Origin: Thinopyrum elongatum
Lineage: Eukaryota > Streptophyta > Magnoliopsida > Poales > Poaceae
Direction: 5' to 3'
NCBI GenBank assembly: GCA_011799875.1
Contig: CM022302.1
Location: 182,706,942-182,770,941 of the forward strand
DNA length: 64,000 bases
A program made the position numbers and the translations under genes. Positions 43,871 to 55,141 of the stretch are shown here, one piece after another. The notes beneath the pieces are model-generated. The model was not told the DNA's origin and ran no database searches. It saw nothing but the letters and a program-made list of their open reading frames with translations. How positions within the stretch are numbered: the first letter of the stretch is position 1; the number at the start of each line of letters is the position of its first letter.

Positions 43871-46167
43871 ACAGAAAACTCGGTGGCACCGATCTGTACA
43901 AAAATATGAATGTTAGGAATCTCGGTGGGACCGACGGGAACAACTCGGTGGTACTGATGTGCTAGGGCTTAGGGTAAACTTCATCTCGGTGGGACCAAAG
44001 TGAATGCAATGAGCAACAGAGAATTAGTCAAGCCAACTCGGTGGGACCAATTGCAACATGTCGGTGGGACTGAAGTGAATGGTACAAGTCACAGAGCGCT
44101 GACAAGGCCATCTCGGTGAGACCGAGATGTGTATTGGTGTGACTGAATCGTTAGGGTTTTGGCAGTGGCTATGTCAAGATGAACTCGGTGGCTCCGAATA
44201 GGAAATATCGGTGGGGCCGAGTTGGGAATTAGGTTTTGGACATATTTGGATAGAGAAAGTGGCTGAGGGTTTTTGAGTAATATCACTAGGCACTTGAGCA
44301 ACAGGATCATTAAGCAACACCTCATCCCCTTTTAATAGTATTGGCTTTCCTATGGACTCAATATGATCTTGGATCACTTAAACAAAAATGTAGAGTCTTG
44401 AGCTTTTGCCAATCCTTGTCCTTAGTATTTTGAAGGGGTTCCACATCCTCTTGTCCTTGCCACTCCACTATTGAACTTGTCTGAAATATACTAGATAAAA
44501 CTATTAGTCCAACAAAAGATATGTTGACATTATTTACCAAAATCACCCAGGGAGCACTTGTGCTTTCAATCTCCCCCTTTTTGGTAATTGATGACAACAT
44601 ACATCAAAGCTTTAAGTGAATGGTATGAAGAGTAGTAAGTAAAGCTCTGGAAGAACATGTAACCTGCATGAGCCCCCCCTACATGTGTGCAATTATGTAA
44701 TGATAGAATTGAAAGACATGTGAATGCACAACATGACAGAGTAAGTAATGAATTACATGTATCTTAGCCATATGCATCAGAGCAAAAGAAGTGAGATGTG
44801 ATGTACCTTCATGTTTATGATTCCCACTTGCAAACAATATGTGCAAAGCAAGAGATCATCACACACATGAGTGAGATGCATATACTTACCTTGTGGTTCT
44901 TGAGCTGACTCTTGAAGAAGCAAACTTGAGAAAACAAGGTTAAATAACACAAGAGAACTTCAAACAAGAAGGATTTCAAGATCCACAAGAATACCAAGAC
45001 TGGGATGACATGTGGTGTGTGAGTATCACAGAGTGAGTACTTCATTTGAATATAAACATGTCCCCAAAGAATTAAGGATTTGCAATAAATTCCAAGGATT
45101 TTTCTCCCCAAAACATAGGTTTTCCTCTCCCCCTGAATCTAACACTGGATAATGGGAGAAGATAGGGTGAGATAAAATCAGAGCAGAAATAAATAGAATC
45201 AAGAGCAGAAATAGTTCAAGTAAAATCACTAACTGACATGTCTTTCCCCTCTTAAAGACATGTGACTTCTCTCCTCTTATGACAGTGCATCTCTCTTCCT
45301 TTCTTAGAAGAGCTCTATAAGAATAAGCTTTGATGGTCTCTCTCTCCCCCTTTGACATCAATTTGCAAGAAGGGTAGTATTCATGGATATGAGTCAAGTG
45401 AGTGTGATCCCCGAGAGACACAAGCAAGCAGAATGCAGCTCAAGATGCAGATAGAGGGCAAGAATCATTGAGTGGAGCTGATAAGAAATAAACACTTGAA
45501 GATGGCAAAAAGTTTCCTCAGCAGTGAAATCGGTGGCGCCTATTCATATCAATCGGTGACTCTGAGATGAGGTAGTCACAGACAGAGCACATTGGTGAGA
45601 CCGAGTTAGTCCGTTTTGGTTGAACCGATGAGCCATGTACAAGGAAAACTTGTGCTTCGGTCTGGACGATAGGCTTGGATCGGTGGAACCGAGTTCAATG
45701 CAGAGGAAAGATTTTGTCAACTCAGCTCACTTGCAAATGAAATTTCACAAAGATTTGCAAGGAGTTTTATAGAATTTGCAATGAATTGACTGGAAGATAC
45801 AAATCAGAAAAGAACTGAAATAAAGAGAATCTAGATTAAGTTTTTTTAGGGTAAACACAATAGCAAGAAGAAATGCAATGAACAAAAAGAACACTAGAGA
45901 ACTTCATCTAGAGGTGGTCGGTGACAGTCACCTATGTTAGAGTATATTGACTTAGGAGTCAAGTGAGATCATTTGATCATAGGTCAGACTCATCGTTAAG
46001 CTCAAAATGAGGTTGCCATTTTTCATTTAAGCATCTTGATGTATTCTCATCTTGTTGAGTTGCTTTAGCTTATGACTTAGAGCCAAGCTTCTCTAAGATG
46101 GAATGACATACCTTGGGTTGTGGTGTTGAACTTCATCATGTAGTTTAACTTGTGGTGGACGTCCAAT
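43851..46167. other. Unclassified repeat-like tract with TCGGTGNNACCGA palindromes
   Basis: No coding region was recognised in this 2.3-kb stretch. Its striking feature is a 13-bp imperfect palindrome (TCGGT-NNN-ACCGA type) found about ten times at 43880-44220 and about five times at 45530-45692. A ctcccccttttt tract (44571-44582) next to ttgatgacaacat is of a kind often seen in Triticeae repeats. It lies between the broken end of Gypsy C and the start of the CACTA-like element. Confidence 0.5.
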
Positions 46168-46296
46168 CACTGGTACAACAAGCTGATATACAAACAGTTT
46201 TTAACCCCTTTCCGTGATGAAGTTTTAAACCGTCACCTAGTGAGTGTGGGCGAAAGGGGGGGGGGGTCCTTCCCACACGACCCAGAAACCGTTGGG

Positions 46297-46301
46297 GATA
46301 G
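46297..46301. repeat. Target site duplication gatag, left copy (solo LTR E)
   Basis: gatag precedes the TGATATG start of the LTR and recurs at 47943-47947. Confidence 0.85.
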
Positions 46302-47942
46302 TGATATGTCTCCAACGTATCTATAATTTATGAAGTATTCATGCTGTTATATTATCATTCTTGGATGTTTTACAATCATTTTATAGCAACTTTATATCAT
46401 TTTTTGGGACTAACCTATTGACATAGTGCCCAGTGCCAGTTGTTGTTTTTTGCTTGTTTTTTACATCGCAGAAAATCAATACCAAACGGAGTCCAAACAC
46501 AGCGAAACTTTTTGGAGATTTTTTCTGGACCAGAAGACACCCGGTGGGCCAAAGAAGTACCAGAGGGGAGCTCCGAGGAGAGCACAACCCACCAGGGCAT
46601 GCCTAGGGGCCCAGGCGCGCCTAGGTGGGTTGTGCCCACCTCGGTAGCCTCCCGCACCACCTCTTCGCCCTATAAATTCCCAAATATTCCAAAAACCCTG
46701 GGGGTAACCCTAGATCAGAAGTTTCGCCGCCGCAAGCCTCTGTAGCCATGAAAAACCAATCTAGACCCCATTCCGGCACCCTGCTGGAGGGGGAAATCAT
46801 CACCGGTGGCCATCTTCATCATCCCGACGGCCACCATGATGAGGAGGGAGTAGTCCACCCTCGGGGCTGAGGGTTTGTACCAGTAGCTATGTGTTTAATC
46901 TCTCTTTCTCGTGTTCTTGAGATGGCACGATCTTGATGTATCGCGGGCTTCGTTAATATAGTTGGATCATATGGTGTTTCTCCCTCTCTATCTTGTTGTG
47001 ATGAATTGAGTTTTCCCTTTGAGATTTCATTTTATCAGATTGAATACTTTTATGGATTTGAGAGCACTTGATATATGTCTTGCATATGAATACCCATGGT
47101 GACAATGGGGTATTATATTGATTCACTTGATATATGTTTTGGCACTCAACTCATGGATTCCCGAGGTTACATTGGGGTAATCTATGCATAGGGGATGATG
47201 CATGTTTTCGTCCTTGTTTCTCCGGTAGAAATCTTGGGTCACTCTTTGAGGTTCTTTATGTTGGATTGAGTATTATGAATCTGAATTTGCTTTGGTGTTA
47301 TTTTAGTACGAACTCTTGATAGATCGATCGGAAAGAATAGCTACGTGTTATTTTAGTATGAACTCTTGATAGATCGATCGAAAAGAATAACTTGGTGTTA
47401 TTTTAGTACGAACTCTTGGATAGATCGATCGGAAAGAATAGCTACAAACAATTTCTTCTTATGTTCTCCGCTAGATAAGAACTTTGGAGTGATTCTTCAT
47501 CGCACGTTGAGGGATGGTTATGTGACCCAATTATATTAGCATTGTTTAGAGATTGCACTAGCGAAAGTACGGACCCTAGGCCTCATTTTCAAGCATTGCA
47601 ATACCGTTTGTGCTCCGTTTTATCAATTGCTACCTTGCTGTTTTTTATTGTTCCTATTACAAAAATCAATATCTACTATCATTACTATGCTTGTATCACC
47701 ATCTCTTCGCCGAACTAGTGCACCTATACAAATTACCATTGTATTTGGTGTGTTGGGGACACAAGAGACTTTTTATTATTTGGTTGCAGGGTTGTTTGAG
47801 AGAGACCATCTTCATCCTACGCCTCCCACGGATTGATAAACCTTAGGTCATCCACTTGAGGGAAATTTGCTACTGTCCTACAAAACTCTACGCTTGGAGG
47901 CCCAACACGAGTCTACAAGAACAAGTTGTGTAGTAGACATCA
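46302..47942 (+). repeat. Solo LTR E (Athila-type, Sabrina/WHAM-like)
   Basis: This single 1,641-bp LTR starts TGATATGTCTCCAACG and ends GTAGACATCA, with gatag on both sides and no internal element sequence. It is what remains after recombination between the two LTRs of a full element. It is related to LTR D at 25773. Its last 663 bp are included in the tandem triplication. Confidence 0.85.
47296..47446. repeat. 50-bp minisatellite, three units (in LTR E)
   Basis: Units start at 47296, 47346 and 47396 with tgttattttagta and contain gatagatcgatcg. The array recurs at 48911 and 50526 in copies 2 and 3 of the triplication. Confidence 0.93.
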
Positions 47943-47947
47943 GATAG
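47943..47947. repeat. Target site duplication gatag, right copy (solo LTR E)
   Basis: gatag directly follows the GACATCA end of the LTR and matches 46297-46301. It is repeated in the other two copies of the triplication. Confidence 0.85.
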
Positions 47948-48782
47948 GGAGTAGCAATGCATACGTTTTGCATAACTAAGCATATGCGTTGTCGGCATGT
48001 ATCCCAAACGCGAGTCTTCAGACAACTATTTGTGATATCTCGCATATCCCAAACACTCCATCCTTGCTACTCGTTTGTGCTTGCATTACCATCGCAGTCG
48101 GTCTTCCGTGGTAATACGTTTACGATGTGCGGCCCATCACAAACAGTTCACTATTATAAAATGTGTATGATAAGGAGACAATCACACACATTTACTTTTC
48201 CTCGACTGTATGCGATCCGATGTAAAGAGTGCATACAGTTATCCCTATAAAACTGTATGCAAATCTTGAATATATCCCACATGATTCATCCATCGTACCC
48301 GCGTCAGATGAGGGCCTATCGCACGCGTTCTTCTATGAGCAAACGTTTACAATGCGCATGACATCATAAACAGTCCATAATTGCCAAGCGTGTGTGATAA
48401 GGTGACTTTCACAAACATTTGATAAGAAGGAATTGTGTGCGCTGCTGTTGTTAATCTCACACGTTTTTTCTTGGCTGATCGTGTGTGCAGTAGAGATTCA
48501 TCGCACACATAGTGGATCCGAGAAACGTGTCTGATCTCCATATTTATCGCAGATATTTTGCTTTCACAAACCGTGTGCAGAAACTGGCCTGCAGAACCTA
48601 ATTTATCCCTAATTTAATCCCTGCATTTAAAAATCATAGATTTTGAATTTGAAAGTAGGCAATCACTTATTTCATATCAAACCATGTTTATTAAAAATAT
48701 AGGTTCAAGCACGAATGCATAATTCGATGCACATGTACATATACCGAAGAACTACAGAAGCACCAAGTAAAGAATGATGAAC

Positions 48783-48880
48783 CACAACTGTACTAAAGAC
48801 TATAAAGAGAGAGGCAAAAGACATTCTGGTTGCTGGAGAAGGTGAAGCGGAATGCCCATATTGTGCCCTCCTCCATGCGT
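48783..48880 (-). pseudogene. Truncated last exon of B3 gene, triplication copy 1
   Basis: On the minus strand this keeps only the final codons (RMEEGTIWAFRFTFSSNQNVF and on) of the B3 gene at 52023-52693. The coding part is cut at the triplication junction, exactly at the 14-bp filler. Upstream exons are missing. Confidence 0.75.
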
Positions 48881-50397
48881 GCAGCTGTGGTTCTTCTGAA
48901 TTTTCTTTGGTGTTATTTTAGTACGAACTCTTGATAGATCGATCGGAAAGAATAGCTACGTGTTATTTTAGTACGAACTCTTGATAGATCGATCGGAAAG
49001 AATAACTTGGTGTTATTTTAGTACGAACTCTTGGATAGATCGATCGGTAAGAATAGCTACAAATAATTTCTTCTTATGTTCTCCGCTAGATAAGAACTTT
49101 GGAGTGATTCTTCATCGCACGTTGAGGGATGGTTATGTGACCCAATTATATTAGCATTGTTTAGAGATTGCACTAGCAAAAGTACGGACCCTAGGCCTCA
49201 TTTTCAAGCATTGCAATACCGTTTGTGCTCCGTTTTATCAATTGCTACCTTGCTGTTTTTTATTGTTCCTATTACAAAAATCAATATCTACTATCATTAC
49301 TACGCTTGTATCACCATCTCTTCGCCGAACTAGTGCACCTATACAAATTACCATTGTATTTGGTGTGTTGGGGACACAAGAGACTTTTTATTATTTGGTT
49401 GCAGGGTTGTTTGAGAGAGACCATCTTCATCCTACGCCTCCCACGGATTGATAAACCTTAGGTCATCCACTTGAGGGAAATTTGCTACTGTCCTACAAAA
49501 CTCTACGCTTGGAGGCCCAACACGAGTCTACAAGAACAAGTTGTGTAGTAGACATCAGATAGGGAGTAGCAATGCATACGTTTTGCATAACTAAGCGTAT
49601 GCGTTGTCGGCATGTATCCCAAACGCGAGTCTTCAGACAACTATTTGTGATATCTCGCATATCCCAAACACTCCATCCTTGCTACTCGTTTGTGCTTGCA
49701 TTACCATCGCAGTCGGTCTTCCGTGGTAATACGTTTACGATGTGCGGCCCATCACAAATAGTTCACTATTATAAAATGTGTATGATAAGGAGACAATCAC
49801 ACACATTTACTTTTCCTCGACTGTATGCGATCCGATGTAAAGAGTGCATACAGTTATCCCTATAAAACTGTATGCAAATCTTGAATATATCCCACATGAT
49901 TCATCCATCGTACCCGCGTCAGATGAGGGCCTATCGCACGCGTTCTTCTATGAGCAAACGTTTACAATGCGCATGACATCATAAACAGTCCATAATTGCC
50001 AAGCGTGTGTGATAAGGTGACTTTCACAAACATTTGATAAGAAGGAATTGTGTGCGCTGCTGTTGTTAATCTCACACGTTTTTTCTTGGCTGATCGTGTG
50101 TGCAGTAGAGATTCATCGCACACATAGTGGATCCGAGAAACGTGTCTGATCTCCATATTTATCGCAGATATTTTGCTTTCACAAACCGTGTGCAGAAACT
50201 GGCCTGCAGAACCTAATTTATCCCTAATTTAATCCCTGCATTTAAAAATCATAGATTTTGAATTTGAAAGTAGGCAATCACTTATTTCATATCAAACCAT
50301 GTTTATTAAAAATATAGGTTCAAGCACGAATGCATAATTCGATGCACATGTACATATACCGAAGAACTACAGAAGCACCAAGTAAAGAATGATGAAC

Positions 50398-50495
50398 CAC
50401 AACTGTACTAAAGACTATAAAGAGAGAGGCAAAAGACATTCTGGTTGCTGGAGAAGGTGAAGCGGAATGCCCATATTGTGCCCTCCTCCATGCGT
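50398..50495 (-). pseudogene. Truncated last exon of B3 gene, triplication copy 2
   Basis: Identical in extent to the fragment in copy 1: the C-terminal codons of the B3 gene, cut at the second filler (50496-50509). Confidence 0.75.
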
Positions 50496-52022
50496 GCAGC
50501 TGTGGTTCTTCTGAATTTTCTTTGGTGTTATTTTAGTACGAACTCTTGATAGATCGATCGGAAAGAATAGCTACGTGTTATTTTAGTACGAACTCTTGAT
50601 AGATCGATCGGAAAGAATAACTTGGTGTTATTTTAGTACGAACTCTTGGATAGATCGATCGGTAAGAATAGCTACAAATAATTTCTTCTTATGTTCTCCG
50701 CTAGATAAGAACTTTGGATTGATTCTTCATCGCACGTTGAGGGATGGTTATGTGACCCAATTATATTAGCATTGTTTAGAGATTGCACTAGCAAAAGTAC
50801 GGACCCTAGGCCTCATTTTCAAGCATTGCAATACCGTTTGTGCTCCGTTTTATCAATTGCTACCTTGCTGTTTTTTATTGTTCCTATTACAAAAATCAAT
50901 ATCTACTATCATTACTACGCTTGTATCACCATCTCTTCGCCGAACTAGTGCACCTATACAAATTACCATTGTATTTGGTGTGTTGGGGACACAAGAGACT
51001 TTTTATTATTTGGTTGCAGGGTTGTTTGAGAGAGACCATCTTCATCCTACGCCTCCCACGGATTGATAAACCTTAGGTCATCCACTTGAGGGAAATTTGC
51101 TACTGTCCTACAAAACTCTACGCTTGGAGGCCCAACACGAGTCTACAAGAACAAGTTGTGTAGTAGACATCAGATAGGGAGTAGCAATGCATACGTTTTG
51201 CATAACTAAGCGTATGCGTTGTCGGCATGTATCCCAAACGCGAGTCTTCAGACAACTATTTGTGATATCTCGCATATCCCAAACACTCCATCCTTGCTAC
51301 TCGTTTGTGCTTGCATTACCATCGCAGTCGGTCTTCCGTGGTAATACGTTTATGATGTGCGGCCCATCACAAACAGTTCACTATTATAAAATGTGTATGA
51401 TAAGGAGACAATCACACACATTTACTTTTCCTCGACTGTATGTGATCCGATGTAAAGAGTGCATACAGTTATCCCTATAAAACTGTATGCAAATCTTGAA
51501 TATATCCCACATGATTCATCCATCGTACCCGCGTCAGATGAGGGCCTATCGCACGCGTTCTTCTATGAGCAAACGTTTACGATGCGCATGACATCATAAA
51601 CAGTCCATAATTGCCAAGCGTGTGTGATAAGGTGACTTTCACAAACATTTGATAAGAAGGAATTATGTGCGCTACTATTGTTAATCTCACACATTTTTTC
51701 TTGGCTGATCGTGTGTGCAGTAGAGATTCATCGCACACATAGTGGATCCGAGAAACGTGTCTGATCTCCACATTTATCGCAGATGTTTTGCTTTCACAAA
51801 CCGTGTGCAGAAACTGGCCTGCAGAACCTAATTTATCCCTAATTTAATCCCTGCATTTAAAAATCATAGATTTTGAATTTGAAAGTAGGCAATCACTTAT
51901 TTCATGTCAAACCATGTTTATTACAAATATAGGTTCAAGCACGAATGCATAATTCGATGCACATGTACATATACCGAAGAACTACAGAAGCACCAAGTAA
52001 AGAATGATGAACCACAACTGTA

Positions 52023-52693
52023 CTAAAGACTATAAAGAGAGAGGAAAAAGACATTCTGGTTGCTGGAGAAGGTGAAGCGGAATGCCCATATTGTGCCCTC
52101 CTCCATGCGTAATGCGCGCACGACTCTAGGCCAACCCCTTGTGATGGCTGCCCACCCATCCTTCACTGTCTTCATTAGGACTTCTCGATGCTCATTGTAG
52201 TCTCGATGAAATACTTTAACCTTCATTGTGTGTCCACCATTCATGTACTTCGCGAGGTAATCTTGAGTAAACTGCTTTAGGAACCACTACAAACGAAAAA
52301 GATTCAAACATTGTTGTCTAACAACTCATTATGGGCAGTACAAAGAGAAGGCTATAGAGTTTGTAGTTACCATCCTACAGCTCACTGTTGTGTTGGATAG
52401 AGCATAAACAAATACTTTGATTGCCACCGTTCGTATATTTTTGCTAATAATCCTTATCAGTTTCCTCACTTGATGTTGGTTCATGATTATCTCATTGCCC
52501 CATACGCAAAAAGGGTCGATGCGTGGATCTTTGCCGAGGACATATGTACCTACAAGCAACAAGTCAATACTTAGAAGCTAAAAAGTGTCCAGGCCTGGAT
52601 CTATATGCACTATATTATGGAACGATGGGGGGAGGACAAGCCGAGGGATGAAACTAACCTCGGCAGAAAATGCTGGCCACTCCCGTTGTTGTC
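52023..52693 (-). CDS. B3-domain protein gene within the CACTA-like element (three exons seen)
   Basis: On the minus strand three exons can be joined in phase: 52659-52693 (35 nt), 52371-52549 (179 nt) and 52023-52286 (264 nt). Their borders follow the rules: ATGCAG and TTGTAG acceptors, GAG|GTTAGT and ATG|GTAACT donors, and a TTTTTCGTTTGTAG acceptor for the last exon. The last two exons encode a plant-type B3 DNA-binding domain: KVFVYALSNTTV, FLKQFTQDYL, then ITRGWPRVVRAL and GTIWAFRFTF, ending with TAG 52023-52025. More 5' exons are likely but were not traced, and no start codon is assigned. It may be a host gene fragment captured by the transposon. The gene's 3' end is duplicated in the neighbouring repeats. 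Confidence 0.6.
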
Positions 52694-53154
52694 CTGCATA
52701 AGTAGTGGAAAGGCATGATAAGTACAACAACCTTAACATCAAACAAATATAGCCAAGGTAAACAACATCATCTCCAAATGATAGCTTGAATGTGTTGGTT
52801 TCAGCATGCTGTTAAAGCGGATATAAAATGGAAGGGAATGTTACCTACAACAGGCTTAACAGCCACCAAATATTGCAATTCAAACTGGTATTGTTGAAAA
52901 TGAATAGACCGTAGCTCATGCTTAAACATCACACTAGATAAATGTGTAAAACTGAAATAAAGGGCATGTGTTAACTACACCAGGCATAGCTGGAACCAAA
53001 TATAGCCGTTCAAACTGGTATTGATGAAATCGAGCTGCACAGTTCCGACTTGCACATGATGAACATCACATTGTGAATGACTGAAATAAACAAGGCATAA
53101 ATGATCAGTATAACAACCAAATATAACAATTGAAAACTGGACAGGGGTTTACTA
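52694..53154. other. Upstream part or introns of the CACTA B3 gene
   Basis: AT-rich sequence with degenerate forms of the 67-bp unit that follows (for example acaccaggcatagctggaacc and neighbours). Further small exons may exist on the minus strand, but none could be fixed. Confidence 0.4.
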
Positions 53155-53383
53155 CAACCAACCTAACAAGCAAATACAAATAAACAGGGCATATGCTTGA
53201 AAACTAGACAAATGCTCACTGCAACCAACCTAACAAGCAAATACAGATAAACAAGGCATCTACTTGAAAACTAGACAAATGCTCACTTCAACCAACCTAA
53301 CAACCAAATACAGATAAATAAGGCATCTGCTTCATAAATGGACAAATGCTCACTGCAACCAACCTAACAACCAAATACAGATA
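53155..53383. repeat. 67-bp minisatellite
   Basis: Units beginning caaccaacctaacaa start at 53155, 53222, 53289 and 53356, exactly 67 bp apart. The fourth is cut at 53383 by the insertion of Copia 3, and the array may resume beyond the window. Confidence 0.93.
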
Positions 53384-55112
53384 TGTTGGGGAACGTTGCA
53401 TGGAAAACAAAAAAAAATCTACGCACACGCAAGATCTATCCATGGAGATGCATAGCTACAAGAGGGGAGAGTGTGTCTACGTACCCTCGTAGACCATTAA
53501 GCGGAAGCGTTTATCAATGCGGTTGATGTAGTCATACACCTTCGCGATCCGATCATGATCCAACCGATCTAGTGCCGAACGGACGGCACCTCCGAGTTTA
53601 GCACACGTGCGGCCCGATGATGTCTCCTCCTTCTTGATCCAGCAAGCGGGAGAGGAGAAGTAAATGGGATCACAACCAACATGACGGCGTGGTGGTGGAG
53701 CACCGACAGTGCTTTGCTAAGCGTCGCCGGGACGAGGCGGTGGAACTACGGAGTAACGGGAGAGAGAGGGGCGCCAAGTGCTTGGTGTGTCCTCTTGGGG
53801 TGCCCCTCCCCTCTATATAAAGGTGGAGGGGCATGGGAAACAGCCCCTCCAAGCCCTAGGGCGCAGCTAAGGGGGAGAGGACTTGGATTCCAAGTCCAAT
53901 CCTATTCCTACTAGGACTCCTTCCTTTTTTGCCTTCCCTAGCCACATGGGCTTTTGAGGACTTGGTGCGCCTAGCCCAATAAGGCCAGGGCGCCTCCCCA
54001 CAGCCCATGCCAGCCCTTGGGTCGTGGTGGACCCACTTGTGGACTTTCGGACCCCTCCAGAATCCTCCGGAACCTTCTGGAAGCTTCCCGGTAAAATACC
54101 AAAAAAACTGCACCTTTTTCCGGAACCCAAAATATGACTTCCCATATATAAATCTTTACCTCTCGACCATTCCGAGACTCCTCGTGATGTCCGGGGTCTC
54201 ATTCGGGACTCCGAACAACATTTGGTTACCACTCATCAAATATCCCAATACTACTCTAGCGTCAACGAACGTTAAGCGTGCGACCCTGCGGGTTCGGGAA
54301 TTATGTAGTCATGACTGAGACACCTCTCCGGTCAATAACCAATAGCGGGACCTGGATGCCCATATTGATTCCTACATATTCCATGAAGATCTTTTATCGG
54401 TTGAACCTTTATGACAACATATGTAATTTCCTTTGTCTGTCGGTATGTTACTTGCCCAAGATTCGATCGTCGGTATCTTTATACCTAGTTCAATCTCGTT
54501 ACTGGCAAGTCTCTTTACTCGTTCCATAATACACCATATTGCAACTAACTCCTTAGTCACTTTGCTTAAAAGCTTCTTGTGATGTGTATTACCGAGAGGG
54601 CCCAGAGATACCTCTCCGTTACACGGAGTGACAAATCCCAATCTTGATTCACGCCAACAACAGATACCTTCAGAGATACCTGTAGAGCATCTTTATGATC
54701 ACCCAGTTACGTTGTGATGTTTGATAGCACACAAGGTATTCCTCCAGTATTCGGGAGTTGCATGATCTCATGGTTGAAGAAACATGTATTTGACATTAAG
54801 AAAGCAGTAGCAATAAACTGAACGATCATATGCTATGCTAACGGTTGGGTCTTGTCCATCACATCATTCTCCTAATGATGTGATCCCGTTATCAAATGAC
54901 AACTCATGTCTATGGTTAGGAAACCTTAACCATCTTTCATCAACGAGTTAGTCTAGTAGAGGCTCACTAGGGACACGGTATTTGTTTATGTATCCACACA
55001 TGTATTTAAGTTTCCTGTCAATACAATTCTAGCATGAATAATAAACCTTTATCATGATTTAGGAAATATAATAATAACCATTTTATTATTGCCTCTAGGC
55101 ATATTTCCATCA
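53384..55112 (-). repeat. Copia 3 3' LTR
   Basis: The 1,729-bp LTR starts TGATGGAAATATGCC at 55112 (minus) and ends TCCCCAACA at 53384. It is clearly related to the LTRs of Copia 1 and 2. The polypurine tract (aagtgggagac, minus) lies at 55113-55123. Confidence 0.88.
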
Positions 55113-55141
55113 GTCTCCCACTTGCACTAGAGTCAATAATA

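Larger units (their letters stand above)
47280..52110. repeat. Tandem triplication, 1,615-bp period
   Basis: Three near-identical copies lie at 47280-48880, 48895-50495 and 50510-52110. Copies 1 and 2 are each followed by the same 14-bp filler gcagctgtggttct (48881-48894, 50496-50509), which is absent after copy 3. Each copy holds the 3' part of solo LTR E, CACTA-like sequence and the end of the B3 gene. Identical ORFs recurring in the copies (for example at 47610, 49225 and 50840) are by-products. Confidence 0.95.
46168..53383 (+). mobile_element. CACTA-like DNA transposon, left part (with nested insertions)
   Basis: The proposed left end, CACTGGTACAACAAGC at 46168, has the CACTG terminus of plant CACTA elements and is followed by a T/A-rich subterminal zone. 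Sequence on the other side of solo LTR E carries repeated short motifs around cacacg/gtgtgtg, as in CACTA subterminal arrays. It includes a B3-domain gene on the minus strand. The right end is not in the window, because Copia 3 interrupts at 53384. No transposase was recognised, so the class is a moderate inference from terminus and layout. Confidence 0.45.

Noticed and set aside
43880..44220. Cluster of short palindromic repeats considered as a CRISPR array
   Set aside because: Repeats are only 13 bp, spacing is irregular, and the surrounding DNA is plant retrotransposon sequence.
46302..47942. LTR E considered as the 5' LTR of a full element running right
   Set aside because: No primer site or gag follows, and a matching gatag target duplication comes directly after the LTR end, so it is a solo LTR.
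47610..51771. ORFs recurring every 1,615 bp considered as a tandem gene family
   Set aside because: They lie in LTR and subterminal transposon sequence, have no recognised domain and recur only because of the triplication.
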